The translations under genes were made by a program, and so were the position numbers. 64,000 nt of DNA from Hyphomicrobiales bacterium. GTDB taxonomy: Bacteria > Pseudomonadota > Alphaproteobacteria > Rhizobiales > Rhizobiaceae. The stretch covers positions 263,154 to 327,153 of the forward strand of contig UBZP01000014.1 of the NCBI GenBank assembly GCA_900469965.1, given 5' to 3'. Position 1 is the first letter of the stretch, and each line of letters opens with the position of its first letter. The notes beneath the pieces were generated by a model that saw nothing but the letters and a program-made list of their open reading frames with translations, ran no database searches and had not been told where the DNA came from. This document shows positions 28,287 through 37,661 of the stretch, in pieces.

Positions 28287-28657
28287 AACCGACGAAAGCC
28301 CTATATTCTCGGGCATTTGGATGCAAGGGCAAAAATGGGCGGGGGGTGGAAAAAAGAGAGAACGTCGGATGATGCGGGGTGGGAATAGGGCGACGGACGG
28401 AAGTTCCGTCAGTTGAACGTTGGCGGAGAAACCGGATAGGCTAGGCCGTTATAGGGTGACGGATTGGGGTCGAGATTCCCCTCCTGCCAAATCAAAACCG
28501 CGATTTCCGTAACAGCTATAACAGCCAGAACAATAGTCACGCGCCGGAACGGCCCGTCTATCGGCGCAAAGCGCCACCGAGACCTGTCCTGGCCAGATCA
28601 CGGTCGGCCTTCGTATTTTCTGTGTACTGAGGGAATCAACAGGGGCAAACAGCAGAG
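28287..28657. other. Intergenic region upstream of tRNA-Pro and of a membrane protein gene
   Basis: About 370 bases with no credible gene. It must contain the promoter of the tRNA and probably of the membrane protein gene at 28658. A perfect 15-base palindrome GACGGAAGTTCCGTC at 28396-28410 is a possible operator. Nothing else is recognised. Confidence 0.4.
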
Positions 28658-29260
28658 ATGAAGAGCTGGATAACATCGGGGGCCATAACCGTGGCCATTT
28701 TTGCTGTCGTTGTCGTCGTCATCCTAGCGATGTCGGCGCTGACACTGTTGACGTTCCTTACTGTCGCTTTGGTCAGGTACGACGAGATTGCAAGAGAGCC
28801 GCTGGTTACTCTCCTGTCGATCTGGCTGGTTCTGGCTTCTTGCCTCGTTGGCAGTTTCACGCTTTTCACTAGCAGGGATCGCCTCTGGCGGCGCAGCGCA
28901 CTCGCCGCCTCGACGACGTGCCTGCTCCTCGGCTTCTTTGGAGCAGGCGTCGCCGCCTATGTTCAAGGGACCCACGAATACCGCCCGATTAACACCGCCG
29001 CAGAGGCCCGCCCTTCGCTGGAAAGACTTCTCAATCAACGGGCACGCTCCTCTCCTGAAGAATTCAAGATCGTCGATCTGGATCGACAAATCCGCAACAT
29101 CCGCGTCCACGGCCCGCAAATGTCGTCCGATCCGGAGACGGCTCGCTACATCGAGTTCGACTTCGACACCGGCTGTGGAGAAGTCATCCGCCTGACAGCG
29201 GTGACGGGGGCGGGAGAAGGGGACAACCTTGACCCGATCAAGGCGAGTTGCGCCCGCTGA
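28658..29260 (+). CDS. Hypothetical membrane protein
   Basis: A 200-residue protein with three hydrophobic helices in the first half (about 8-38, 48-70 and 82-104) and a hydrophilic C-terminal domain of about 95 residues, R-P-S-L-E-R-L-L-N-Q-R... to a final C-A-R, with two Cys that could pair (G-C-G-E-V and S-C-A-R). No family recognised. Codon use is less biased than in neighbouring core genes, so it may belong to the accessory stretch around tRNA-Pro. The start signal is weak (GCAGAG). Confidence 0.6.
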   Translation: MKSWITSGAITVAIFAVVVVVILAMSALTLLTFLTVALVRYDEIAREPLVTLLSIWLVLASCLVGSFTLFTSRDRLWRRSALAASTTCLLLGFFGAGVAAYVQGTHEYRPINTAAEARPSLERLLNQRARSSPEEFKIVDLDRQIRNIRVHGPQMSSDPETARYIEFDFDTGCGEVIRLTAVTGAGEGDNLDPIKASCAR

Positions 29261-29381
29261 TCAACGGTCGCGTTTCCTGATCCGACCAAGCGACTCCATG
29301 TATGCCAGATTCGGGACCACAAGCTGGTGCTCGTGGCATTTGCCACCGAATAGCATCCAGCCCTCTCTTCCCCCACACCCA

Positions 29382-30536
29382 TCACTTCGCCAGCCGCCGA
29401 TACACCGCCTCCGTCTCCGCGATCATCCGCGGCAGGCCGTAGTCGCCCTGCTTGCGGGCGGCTTCGATCTCGTAGCGGGCGAGGCGCTGGGGGTCGGAGG
29501 CCCTGATCAGGGCGCGGGCGAACGGGGCGGGGTCGTCGACATTGGGGACGAGGACGCCGTTGCGGCCGTCCTCCAGCACCGTCGAGGCGCCGCCGACCTC
29601 GGTCAGCACCAGCGGCTTGCCAGCGGCCGCCGCCTCCAGCATCACGTAGGACATCGCCTCGTAGCGGCTCGGCATCGCCAGCACGTCGATCGCGTCCATC
29701 GCCTGCCGACCGGTGTAGTGCATGGTCAGGCGGATGCGGTCGGCAGCCGCGCTTGCGCGGATCTTCGCGCGCACCGCCTGTTCCAGCTCGCCCGTTCCGA
29801 CCATCAGGAGATAGGCATGCGGCAGCGTCCGGGCGGCGATGGTAAAGGCCTCGATCAGCCGCTCCGGCGCCTTCTGCGCCGAAAGCCGGCCGACGAAGCC
29901 GAAGACGAGCGCATTGTCGGGCAGCGCGAGTTCGGCGCGGATGCGCTGGCGCAGGCCCTGCGCCGGCTCCTCGACGCCGTTGACGATGATCGAGAGCTTC
30001 TTGCGCGGCATGCCGAGCGTGCGCGCATGGGCATATTCGTCGGCGGAGACGCAGATCAGCTGGTCGGTCAGGAACCGCGCGAGACAGCGCTCGATCAGGC
30101 CGTAGACGAAATAGCCGGCCGGCCCGAGCCCGGGGTCCATCGTGCGGAAGGCATGCGGTGTGTAGATCCGCGGCACATGCGGGCCGGGCAGGCGCAGCCG
30201 CGTCAGCGCGCCGGCCTTGGAGCTGTGGCCGTGGATGGCGTCGAAGGGCCCGTGCTCGCGCATCAGGCCGCGCAGGCGCCGCCAGGCACCGAGGTCGGAC
30301 GGGCCGGGCGCGCGCGCCATGTCGACGGAATGCACGCCGTCGAGCCCGATCGAGAAGAGCTCGCTGACGAAGCGCTCCTCCGCCCGGCGCGGCGAGAAGG
30401 CCGCATGGACGACGTGGCCGCGCTGCTTCAGTCCGCGGCAGAGATCGAGGAAATGCCGGCCCGAGCCGCCGCCGCTCGGCTCCAGCACCTGCATCAGCCG
30501 CAAGGGGCGCGTCGCCCGGTCGCCGGCCCGCTTCAT
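29382..30536 (-). CDS. Glycosyltransferase, GT4 type
   Basis: A 384-residue GT-B fold glycosyltransferase. The N-terminus has M-Q-V-L-E-P-S-G-G-G-S-G-R-H-F-L-D-L, the acceptor domain H-G-H-S-S-K-A-G-A-L, and the donor domain G-F-V-G-R-L-S-x-Q-K and the E-x7-E motif E-A-M-S-Y-V-M-L-E-A-A-A-A-G-K-P. The start ATG 30536 overlaps the O-antigen ligase stop by 4 bases (ATGA), so it is the last gene of the polysaccharide operon. Acts at the inner face of the cytoplasmic membrane on an undecaprenyl-linked glycan. Sugar specificity unknown. Confidence 0.92.
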   Translation of the reverse strand: MKRAGDRATRPLRLMQVLEPSGGGSGRHFLDLCRGLKQRGHVVHAAFSPRRAEERFVSELFSIGLDGVHSVDMARAPGPSDLGAWRRLRGLMREHGPFDAIHGHSSKAGALTRLRLPGPHVPRIYTPHAFRTMDPGLGPAGYFVYGLIERCLARFLTDQLICVSADEYAHARTLGMPRKKLSIIVNGVEEPAQGLRQRIRAELALPDNALVFGFVGRLSAQKAPERLIEAFTIAARTLPHAYLLMVGTGELEQAVRAKIRASAAADRIRLTMHYTGRQAMDAIDVLAMPSRYEAMSYVMLEAAAAGKPLVLTEVGGASTVLEDGRNGVLVPNVDDPAPFARALIRASDPQRLARYEIEAARKQGDYGLPRMIAETEAVYRRLAK

Positions 30537-31780
30537 GGCGCCCGCCTCGCGGCGAGCTGCTGCCGCCGGTGATCGTGCTCCAGCGCGAAGCAGCCCCAGA
30601 TGATGCCGACGATCAGGTAGAAGTGGCGCCAGTGGTCGGTGTCGATGACGAAGCCGATGGCGGTGTGGCCGACGAAGGCGATGTAGGCGATCATCAGGAA
30701 CGGCTGCCAGGGCCGGTCGAGCAGAAGGTTGCGGAACCCGGCCCAGAGCGTCCAGAGCACCAGCGTCAGATAGCACAGGAACCCGAGCCAGCCGTAGCTC
30801 GTCAGCGATTTCAGCCAGATATTGTGCTCGTCCTCGGGAAAGATGGTGCTGAACACCATCGGCCCGATGCCGAGCGGATGCTCCATCGACATCAGAAAGC
30901 CGAGCCTGTGGCGGTCGAAGCGGCCGAGGTGGCCGCCGTCATAGTCCTGGACGAGCTGCGTGCGGCTGGAGAACAGGTCGGCCACCTGCGGCACCTGCAG
31001 CGCGACGACGAGCCCGACCGCCATCACGCCGACGGCGGCGATGCTGAGCGTCAGGATCTTCAGCCGGAAGGCGCCGGTCCGCTCCTTCAGCAGCATCACG
31101 AACACCATGGCGGCGGCGGAAAACAGGAACAGCGCCCAGGCCGCGCGCGAGAACGACAGGAACAGGCCGAGCGCGATCACCAGCAGGCCGGCGACGTTGA
31201 GCGGCGCCCGCGCGAGCCGGCCCACGAGCAGGCCGTGCATCAGGTAGAGGGCAGGGGCGACGAGGAAGGGGCCGAAGACGTTGGGGTCCTGGAAGGCGCC
31301 CTTGGCGCGGTCGTAGAGGGTGAAGACCTCGGCGCCGGGGAAGGCGCCGAAATAGCCGAGGATGCCGAGCAGCGCGGTGATCAGCGCGCTCGCCACCCAG
31401 GCGCGGAAGATCAGCCGCAGCCGCTGCGGCTTCGCCTCGATGATGGCGGCGAAGAAGACGGCTGAGAGCGCGAGGAACAGCGAGACGGCGACATACATCG
31501 GCCCGTCCGCCATGTCCTGCATGACGGTCAGCGACAGCATGCCGCCGACGTTGAAGGTGAGATAGAGCGCCAAGAGCGGCGCGACGCTGCGCGAGATGCG
31601 CAGGCCGAGGATCGCCCAGGCGCCGATCAGCCCGACCATGAACAGCTCGTAGGGCGCCGGCTCGGAGATCACAAAGCCGGACAGAAAGACGCCGAGCGTC
31701 ACCAGCGACGAGGCGATGAGGCCGATGGTCGCAAGCTGCGGCCGCATCGGCCGGTGCATCGGGATCGCCGCGGCACTCAA
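30533..31780 (-). CDS. O-antigen ligase/polymerase family membrane protein
   Basis: A 415-residue polytopic protein with ten to twelve transmembrane segments and a large periplasmic loop containing Y-D-G-G-H-L-G-R-F-D-R-H-R-L-G and H-P-L-G-I-G-P, the hallmark of Wzy_C (O-antigen ligase/polymerase) proteins. E-D-E-H-N-I-W-L-K follows the loop. It overlaps both neighbours by 4 bases (ATGA), so the operon is tightly coupled. It probably polymerises the repeat units made by the adjacent transferases. Confidence 0.9.
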   Translation of the reverse strand: MSAAAIPMHRPMRPQLATIGLIASSLVTLGVFLSGFVISEPAPYELFMVGLIGAWAILGLRISRSVAPLLALYLTFNVGGMLSLTVMQDMADGPMYVAVSLFLALSAVFFAAIIEAKPQRLRLIFRAWVASALITALLGILGYFGAFPGAEVFTLYDRAKGAFQDPNVFGPFLVAPALYLMHGLLVGRLARAPLNVAGLLVIALGLFLSFSRAAWALFLFSAAAMVFVMLLKERTGAFRLKILTLSIAAVGVMAVGLVVALQVPQVADLFSSRTQLVQDYDGGHLGRFDRHRLGFLMSMEHPLGIGPMVFSTIFPEDEHNIWLKSLTSYGWLGFLCYLTLVLWTLWAGFRNLLLDRPWQPFLMIAYIAFVGHTAIGFVIDTDHWRHFYLIVGIIWGCFALEHDHRRQQLAARRAP

Positions 31781-33348
31781 TAGGCGTTTTCCGTATTGAG
31801 CAGGCGGATCGGCGTCAAAAACAGGATCTTCAGGTCGAACAGCAGCGACCAGTTCTCGATGTAGTAGAGGTCGAATTCGGTGCGGTAGCGGATCTTGTCG
31901 TCATGGTCGATCTCGCCGCGCCAGCCGTTGATCTGCGCCCAGCCGGTGACACCGGGCTTGACCCGGTGGCGGGCGAAGTAGCCCTCGACGACATCGACAT
32001 ACTTGCGGTCGTGCGACTGGGCCTGGATCGCATGCGGGCGCGGACCGACGAGGGAAAGCTCGCCCTTCAGGACGTTGAAGAGCTGCGGCAGCTCGTCGAT
32101 CGAGGTCTTGCGGATGAAGCGCCCGACCGGGGTGACGCGCGGATCGCCCTTGGTGACGGCGGCCTTGGCGGTCGGGTCCGACATGTTGGTGTACATGGAG
32201 CGGAACTTGTAGACCTCGATCACCTCGTTGTTGAAGCCGTGGCGCTTCTGCTTGAAGATGATCGGCCCCTTGGAGGTGAATTTCACCGCCAGCGCGGCCC
32301 CGATCATCACGGGCCACAGCAGGAGCAGCGCGATCACGCTGAAGGCGATGTCGAAGATGCGCTTGGCGACCGAATCCCAGTCGGCGATCGGCTTGTCGAA
32401 GATGTCGAGCATGTGCACGGCGCCGACCTGCGAATAGCTGCGCGGCCGGAAGCGCAGGCCGTTCGCATGCGCCGCGAGCCGAATGTCGACCGGCAGCACC
32501 CAGAGCTTCTTCAGGAGCGTCAGAATCCGCGCCTCGGCCGAAAGCGGCAGCGAGATGATCAGCATGTCGATGCGGGCGAGCCGGGCGAATTCGACCAGCT
32601 CGGCGATGGTGCCGAGCTTCGGATAACCGGCCACGACCGACGGCGAGCGGCGTTCGTCGCGGTCGTCGAAGATGCCGCAGATGCGGATGTCGTTTTCCGG
32701 CTGGCGTTCCAGCGCGCGGATCAGTTCCTTGGCGGGCTCGCCGCCGCCGGCGATCACCGCGCGGCGCTCCATCGTGCCGTTGCGGGCCCAGCGGCGGATC
32801 GAATAGGCGATCAGCTGCCGCTCGCCGACGAGATAGACGGCGCCGAGGACGAACCACAGCAGGAACCAGACGCGGGACGTGGTCTCCGCCGTCTTGAAGA
32901 AGAACAGCGCCAGCGCCATGGCCGCGAAGGCGACCACCCAAGCGCCGAGGATGCGCGGCATCATCCGCCAGGCGGCGCGCAGCGACGGGATCTGGTAGGC
33001 ATCGACGAGATGCAGGAGCAGCACGCCGAGCGCCGCGCCGCCGGCGACCACGCCGACGTAGAACAGCACCAGCTCTCTCGCCGGGGCCACGTAGAAGGTG
33101 GTGATGGCGTAGCCGATCGTGAAGAGCACGCTGAATTCGAGCAGCCGCAGCAGCCCGGTGATCATGTTCGGCGAATAGCTGTCGGCGCGGAACTGCAGCG
33201 CGATCTGCTGCGCCAGCGGATTGAGCTCGACCGTCTTGCCGCCGTCCTGCTCTTCGGGCTGCGCGCCCTGCGCGATGGTGCGCACCTCCGACACCTTGCG
33301 CCGGATCTGCTCCGCATCGAAGGCATCTGGCTTGTCGATATGGTTCAT
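31777..33348 (-). CDS. Undecaprenyl-phosphate sugar phosphotransferase (priming transferase)
   Basis: A 523-residue polyisoprenyl-phosphate hexose-1-phosphate transferase. It has four to five N-terminal membrane helices, a Rossmann-like central domain ([13 protein letters not shown]), a fifth hydrophobic segment and the C-terminal catalytic domain with K-R-x-[38 protein letters not shown] and [13 protein letters not shown]. It starts chain synthesis by loading the first sugar phosphate on the lipid carrier. Start ATG 33348 with GGTGGAG upstream. It may correspond to UppE of Agrobacterium. Confidence 0.94.
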   Translation of the reverse strand: MNHIDKPDAFDAEQIRRKVSEVRTIAQGAQPEEQDGGKTVELNPLAQQIALQFRADSYSPNMITGLLRLLEFSVLFTIGYAITTFYVAPARELVLFYVGVVAGGAALGVLLLHLVDAYQIPSLRAAWRMMPRILGAWVVAFAAMALALFFFKTAETTSRVWFLLWFVLGAVYLVGERQLIAYSIRRWARNGTMERRAVIAGGGEPAKELIRALERQPENDIRICGIFDDRDERRSPSVVAGYPKLGTIAELVEFARLARIDMLIISLPLSAEARILTLLKKLWVLPVDIRLAAHANGLRFRPRSYSQVGAVHMLDIFDKPIADWDSVAKRIFDIAFSVIALLLLWPVMIGAALAVKFTSKGPIIFKQKRHGFNNEVIEVYKFRSMYTNMSDPTAKAAVTKGDPRVTPVGRFIRKTSIDELPQLFNVLKGELSLVGPRPHAIQAQSHDRKYVDVVEGYFARHRVKPGVTGWAQINGWRGEIDHDDKIRYRTEFDLYYIENWSLLFDLKILFLTPIRLLNTENAY

Positions 33349-33434
33349 GGCTCCACCCGGCGCGTCATACCGGGGCTCTCGTCGAGACCGGGTATCGTTC
33401 CCGACCGGATAGCAGAAAGCTCCTAAGAAAACGC

Positions 33435-34616
33435 TTACGCGAGTTGCGAGGATACCGTACAACCGGCGCTGCGCCCGGCCGGCGGCAGCAGGTCCCGGTA
33501 GAGCGTCATCAGCGTCGCGGCCATCACGGAGGCCGAGAAGGTGGCCTTGAAACGGGCCGGATCGGGCATCGCCTGCAGGCGCCATTTCGGATCAGTGACC
33601 GACAGCGCCATGCATGCCGCCAGCGCATCGGCGTCGGCGGGCGCGGCCAGCGCGATGCTGTCCTCGCCGAGCACCTCGGGAATGCCGCCGACGCGGCTTG
33701 CGATGACGGGCACGTTCGCCGCCAGCGCCTCCAGCACGATATAGGGCATCGCCTCGGCGCGGGAGGGGACGACGACGGCATGCGTCATGGCGAAGGCGTC
33801 GCGCGCCTTCATCGCCGGCATCATGGCGATCCGCCGGCCGAGGCCGAGCTGCAGCATGGTGCGCTCGTACTTCTCCTGGTCCGGCCCGTCGCCGATCATC
33901 AGCGCCGACAGCGGCCGGCCGACCCGACGCTCGGCCCGCGCGAAGGCATCGATGAACACGTCCGGCCCCTTCAGGTCGCGCAGCATGCCGATATAGAGGA
34001 AATCGGCGGCGCCTTCCTGCGGGTAGACGGTGTCGAAGTCGCGGTCGCTGATGCCGTTGTAGATGCGCTCGCTGCGGCAGCGCGGCTTGCCGACCTTCTC
34101 GAAATAGGTGTCGCGCTCGAAGTCGCAGACGAAGACGATCGCATCAGTGAAGTGCTCGAACAGGCGTTCGAGCCGGAAGACCGTCCGGCCCGCGAGCGTC
34201 GAGCGGGTGAAGTGCAGGCTGCCGCCGTGCGGTGAATAGAGGCGGGCTACGCGATACCTGTTGACCCGCAACACTGAGCCGATGAGCCTGGCGATGGCGC
34301 CGCCCTTGGCGCCGTGGCCATGCAGCACATCCGGCCGCAAATTTCTGATTTCCCGGTAGCTGTCCCAGAGCGCCCGCACGTCGCTCGGGCTGATCGAGCG
34401 CCGGATGGGCAGACGGAAGATCCCGAGCGCGAGGTAGGGGCGGATCTCGTCGAACAGCCTGTCCTCGTGCGCGCCGCCGGTGCTGCTGTCGCAGACGATG
34501 CCGACCTGGTGTCCCTGGCGTGCATGGTATTCCGCCAGGTCCCGCACGTGACGGAAAATCCCGCCGATCGGAGACCGGAAGCAGTGAATGATGCGCAGCG
34601 GTCCCTGGTCAGCCAT
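33435..34616 (-). CDS. Glycosyltransferase, GT4 type
   Basis: A 393-residue GT-B transferase: N-terminal R-I-I-H-C-F-R-S-P-I-G-G-I-F-R-H-V-R-D-L-A, then H-G-H-G-A-K-G-G-A-I-A-R, and the donor domain with Y-I-G-M-L-R-D-L-K-G-P-D and E-A-M-P-Y-I-V-L-E-A-L-A-A-N-V-P. Lies 86 bases upstream of the priming transferase gene and 4 bases after the Wza-type gene. It resembles the GT encoded at 29382 in design; both use the same H-G-H-x-x-K-G acceptor motif, so they may descend from a duplication. Confidence 0.92.
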   Translation of the reverse strand: MADQGPLRIIHCFRSPIGGIFRHVRDLAEYHARQGHQVGIVCDSSTGGAHEDRLFDEIRPYLALGIFRLPIRRSISPSDVRALWDSYREIRNLRPDVLHGHGAKGGAIARLIGSVLRVNRYRVARLYSPHGGSLHFTRSTLAGRTVFRLERLFEHFTDAIVFVCDFERDTYFEKVGKPRCRSERIYNGISDRDFDTVYPQEGAADFLYIGMLRDLKGPDVFIDAFARAERRVGRPLSALMIGDGPDQEKYERTMLQLGLGRRIAMMPAMKARDAFAMTHAVVVPSRAEAMPYIVLEALAANVPVIASRVGGIPEVLGEDSIALAAPADADALAACMALSVTDPKWRLQAMPDPARFKATFSASVMAATLMTLYRDLLPPAGRSAGCTVSSQLA

Positions 34617-34620
34617 TGGG

Positions 34621-35199
34621 TCAGAACAGGCGCTCGCGCACGTAGATCGTGTCACCGGCGAGGATCGGTTCCGAGATCGATATGCGTCCGGTGATGATCC
34701 TTCCGTTGACCTTGCGCGTGACGTCAACGTTCGCCTGGTTCGCCCGCGGCGAGAACCCGCCCGCCACCGCGATCGCGTTCTGCACGGTCATGCCGGCGAC
34801 GTAGCTGTACTGCCCGGCCTGGCCGACTTCGCCCATGATGTAGATCGAGCGGTAGTTGGCCACCTCGATCGAGACGTCCGGATCGCGCAGGTAGCCCTGC
34901 CTGAGCTTGCCGGCGATGATGCTCTCCATCTCCTGGATCGTCTTGCCGCGCGCGGGCACCGAGCCGATCAGCGGGAAGGCGATGTAGCCGGCCTGGTCGA
35001 CCAGGTAGGTGTTGCTGAGGCTCTGCTGCTCGAACACGGTGACGCGCAGGCGGTCGCCGCTGTCGAGACGATAGGGCTGGATCGTCGCTTCCTGAAACGA
35101 CTTCGGCGCCGGGCGATAGCCGCTGCAGCCGGTCATGGCGGCCATCGCAATGGCGGCCATCGCGATCGTTGCGCCCCTGGTTGTCTTTGCGAATGCCAT
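34621..35199 (-). CDS. Polysaccharide export lipoprotein (Wza type)
   Basis: A 192-residue lipoprotein. The signal peptide ends at A-A-M-T-G-C (about residues 17-22), followed by the Poly_export domain (Y-R-L-D-S-G-D-R-L-R-V-T-V-F, Y-L-V-D-Q-A-G-Y-I-A-F-P-L-I-G-S-V) and an SLBB-like domain (I-Y-I-M-G-E-V-G-Q-A-G-Q-Y-S-Y-V-A-G-M-T-V). It would form the outer membrane channel for the polymer. It is only half the length of enterobacterial Wza, as in many rhizobial exporters. Divergent from the co-polymerase gene. It may correspond to UppC of Agrobacterium. Confidence 0.93.
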   Translation of the reverse strand: MAFAKTTRGATIAMAAIAMAAMTGCSGYRPAPKSFQEATIQPYRLDSGDRLRVTVFEQQSLSNTYLVDQAGYIAFPLIGSVPARGKTIQEMESIIAGKLRQGYLRDPDVSIEVANYRSIYIMGEVGQAGQYSYVAGMTVQNAIAVAGGFSPRANQANVDVTRKVNGRIITGRISISEPILAGDTIYVRERLF

Positions 35200-35407
35200 T
35201 CGCTTTGCCTGTCGGGAGTGGTTCCTGTCTGCAGACGTTATCGTCCTGTTAGGGTTAATGGCCGGTAAATGCTGCAACGCATGGATGCCATTTCGCATGC
35301 CGGCCGACCTTCACGCCGCGGCAGGGTTGCAGGGCTACGCGCATTAACGCTTGGGTTACCACGATTGTTTACCATGCGAAGAAACTGCGCGTTCACGGAG
35401 TATGCAG
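35200..35407. promoter_or_regulatory. Divergent promoter region of the polysaccharide locus
   Basis: The 208 bases between the export lipoprotein (minus) and the co-polymerase (plus) must hold both promoters. The centre is AT-rich with T-T-A-A-stretches around 35240-35260 and 35343-35375. No specific regulator site was recognised. Confidence 0.35.
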
Positions 35408-37645
35408 ATGTCAGGCGGATATGGGGCACAGGACGACGTCGATATCGATCTCGGCGGATTGGCCCGTGCGATCTGGAACAGGCGGGGGCGGGTGCTGCTC
35501 GCAACCGTCCTGTCCGCCGGACTGGCGTTCGCCGTCGCCAGCATGATCGCGCCCACCTTCAGCAGCGAGACGCGCCTTCTGATCGAGGCGCGCGAGCCGG
35601 CCTATACGACCGGCGTCGACCGCAGCGTCGTGCCCGAGCCGGCGATCGACGAGCTCGACGTGGTCAGCCAGGTGCAGTTGTTGAAGTCGGTCGACCTCAT
35701 CAAGCAGGTCGCCCGCAACATGAAGCTCTACGAGCTGCCCGAATTCGATCCCGCCGCCAATCCGTCGGCGCTGTCCGACATCCTGGTCGCGTTCGGGCTG
35801 AAGAAGAACCCGCTCGATCTTCCCCCGGAGGAGCGGGTGCTCAAGGAGTTCGAGGAGAAGCTGGTCGTCTACCAGGTAGAGAAGTCGCGCGTGGTCGCGA
35901 TCCAGTTCACCTCGAAGGACCCGCAGCTCGCGGCCGCCATCCCGAACGAGATGGCGAAGGTCTATCTGTCGCTGCAGAGCGGCGCCAAGCTCGATACCAA
36001 TTCCGAGGCGAGCCGCTGGCTCGAGCCGGAAATTGCCAACCTGCGCGAGAAGGTGCGCGAGGCGGAGGCGAAGGTGGCGCAGTACCGCTCCCGCTCCGAC
36101 CTGCTGCCGACCGGCGAAAACGCCACCTTCGCGGCCAAGCAGCTGAACGACATATCGAGCGAGCTGGCGCGCGTGCGCGCCGAGAAGGCGACGGCCGAGG
36201 CGAGGGCGGAAAGCGTCCGTGCCGTGCTGAAGAGCGGCGGCGCACCCGACACGCTGAGCGACGTCGTCGGCTCACAGATGATCCAGCGGCTGAAGGAGAG
36301 CGAGGCGCAGATCCAGGGCCAGATCTCCGACCTCTCGACGAGCCTGCTGGACAACCATCCGCGCCTGAAGGGCCTGCGGTCCCAGCTTGCCGGCATCCGC
36401 GGCCAGATCACCGCCGAGACCTCGAAGATCCTGGCGAGCCTCGAAAACGATGCGCGGGTGGTCCGCCTGCGCGAGCAGCAACTGATCCAGCAGCTCAACA
36501 CCGCCAAGGCCGACAGCGCCCGCGCCGGCGAGGAAGAGGTCGGCCTGAAGGCGCTGGAGCGCGAGGCGACCGCCCAGCGGCAGCTTCTGGAGACCTATCT
36601 CGCCCGCTACCGCGAAGCGACGTCCCGGTCCGATGCCAATTCGACGCCGGCCGACGCCCGGGTGATTTCGGCGGCAGTCCCGCCCACCGAGCGCCAGTTC
36701 CCCAAGATCCTGCCGATCACGATCGTCGGCGGCGTCGCCGGCTTCCTGCTCTCGTCGGTGACGATCCTGCTCGCCGAGCTCTTCAGCGGGCGCGGCCTGC
36801 GACCCGTCTCGCCCGGCAATCCGGCGCCCGGCGGCGATTTCACCGAGGGTGACGAGACGATCGAGCGCAGGCCCGTCGCCCGCCCCGACGTGGCCGCCGC
36901 CCGCCGCGCGGTCGCCGGTTCCGGCATCGCGGCCCGGGCCGCAGCCCCGCCGCAGCCGTCCGTTCTGGCGCTGGCGGAGGTCGAGGACGACGAATTTTTC
37001 GGGGCGCCGGAGGCGTCACTTGCCGCAACCATTGACGAGGCCGACGACGATGTCGCGGACGATTTCACCGTGGCCGCGGTGGCGCGCCACCTGGTGGAGG
37101 CAGATGTGCCTGTCGCGATCGCCGTTTCGCCGTCGGGTGACGCGGGGTCGGCGGCGACCGTCGCGCTGGCGCGGGCCGTCGCCGGCAAGGGCCGCAGGAC
37201 GGTCCTGCTCGACCTCACCGGCTCGGCCGGCCCGACGCGGCTGATGACCGGCACGACCCGTCTTCCGGGCGTGACGGACCTGCTCGTCGGCGATGCGCCC
37301 TTCGCGGAGATCCTGCATGGTGACGAGGCTTCCGCCGCCCATGTGGTCGCCCGCGGCAACGCCGATATCAAGCGGGCGATGCGCGGCATCGACCGGCTGT
37401 CGATGATCATCGATGCGCTCGCCGATGCCTACGATACCGTGATCGTCGAGTGCGGTCCCGCGGACGTCGCAGGCGTGCATCGGCTGACACCCTCCGGCAA
37501 GGCCGAAATCATCCTCTCCATTCCGGGAGCCGACGAGGATCGCGTCGTCGAGACGATCGGCCGGTTCGCCGAGGCGGGCTATGACGAGATCGTGCTGATG
37601 ACTGGTTCCGGCATCGCTCCGCATTCCGGCCGGCGCGCGGCCTGA
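35408..37645 (+). CDS. Polysaccharide co-polymerase, Wzc/ExoP-like with degenerate ATPase domain
   Basis: A 745-residue inner membrane protein controlling chain length and export. Order: short cytosolic start, first transmembrane helix (about 29-50), Wzz domain, long periplasmic coiled-coil (about 200-420; many Ala/Glu/Arg heptads), second helix (about 437-460) and a cytosolic domain. In true BY-kinases the last domain has Walker A G-x-x-G-x-G-K-S/T; here the position (about 574-583) reads S-P-S-G-D-A-G-S-A-A, without Lys. The tail has no tyrosine cluster. It therefore probably lacks kinase activity. GGAG lies 7 bases before ATG 35408; ATG 35402 is too close to it. Confidence 0.88.
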   Translation: MSGGYGAQDDVDIDLGGLARAIWNRRGRVLLATVLSAGLAFAVASMIAPTFSSETRLLIEAREPAYTTGVDRSVVPEPAIDELDVVSQVQLLKSVDLIKQVARNMKLYELPEFDPAANPSALSDILVAFGLKKNPLDLPPEERVLKEFEEKLVVYQVEKSRVVAIQFTSKDPQLAAAIPNEMAKVYLSLQSGAKLDTNSEASRWLEPEIANLREKVREAEAKVAQYRSRSDLLPTGENATFAAKQLNDISSELARVRAEKATAEARAESVRAVLKSGGAPDTLSDVVGSQMIQRLKESEAQIQGQISDLSTSLLDNHPRLKGLRSQLAGIRGQITAETSKILASLENDARVVRLREQQLIQQLNTAKADSARAGEEEVGLKALEREATAQRQLLETYLARYREATSRSDANSTPADARVISAAVPPTERQFPKILPITIVGGVAGFLLSSVTILLAELFSGRGLRPVSPGNPAPGGDFTEGDETIERRPVARPDVAAARRAVAGSGIAARAAAPPQPSVLALAEVEDDEFFGAPEASLAATIDEADDDVADDFTVAAVARHLVEADVPVAIAVSPSGDAGSAATVALARAVAGKGRRTVLLDLTGSAGPTRLMTGTTRLPGVTDLLVGDAPFAEILHGDEASAAHVVARGNADIKRAMRGIDRLSMIIDALADAYDTVIVECGPADVAGVHRLTPSGKAEIILSIPGADEDRVVETIGRFAEAGYDEIVLMTGSGIAPHSGRRAA

Positions 37646-37661
37646 GCCGGGTGGGGCGGCG

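Noticed and set aside
36900-37645. C-terminal half of the co-polymerase as a separate ATPase gene
   Set aside because: The frame is continuous with the Wzz part, without an internal start and ribosome site.
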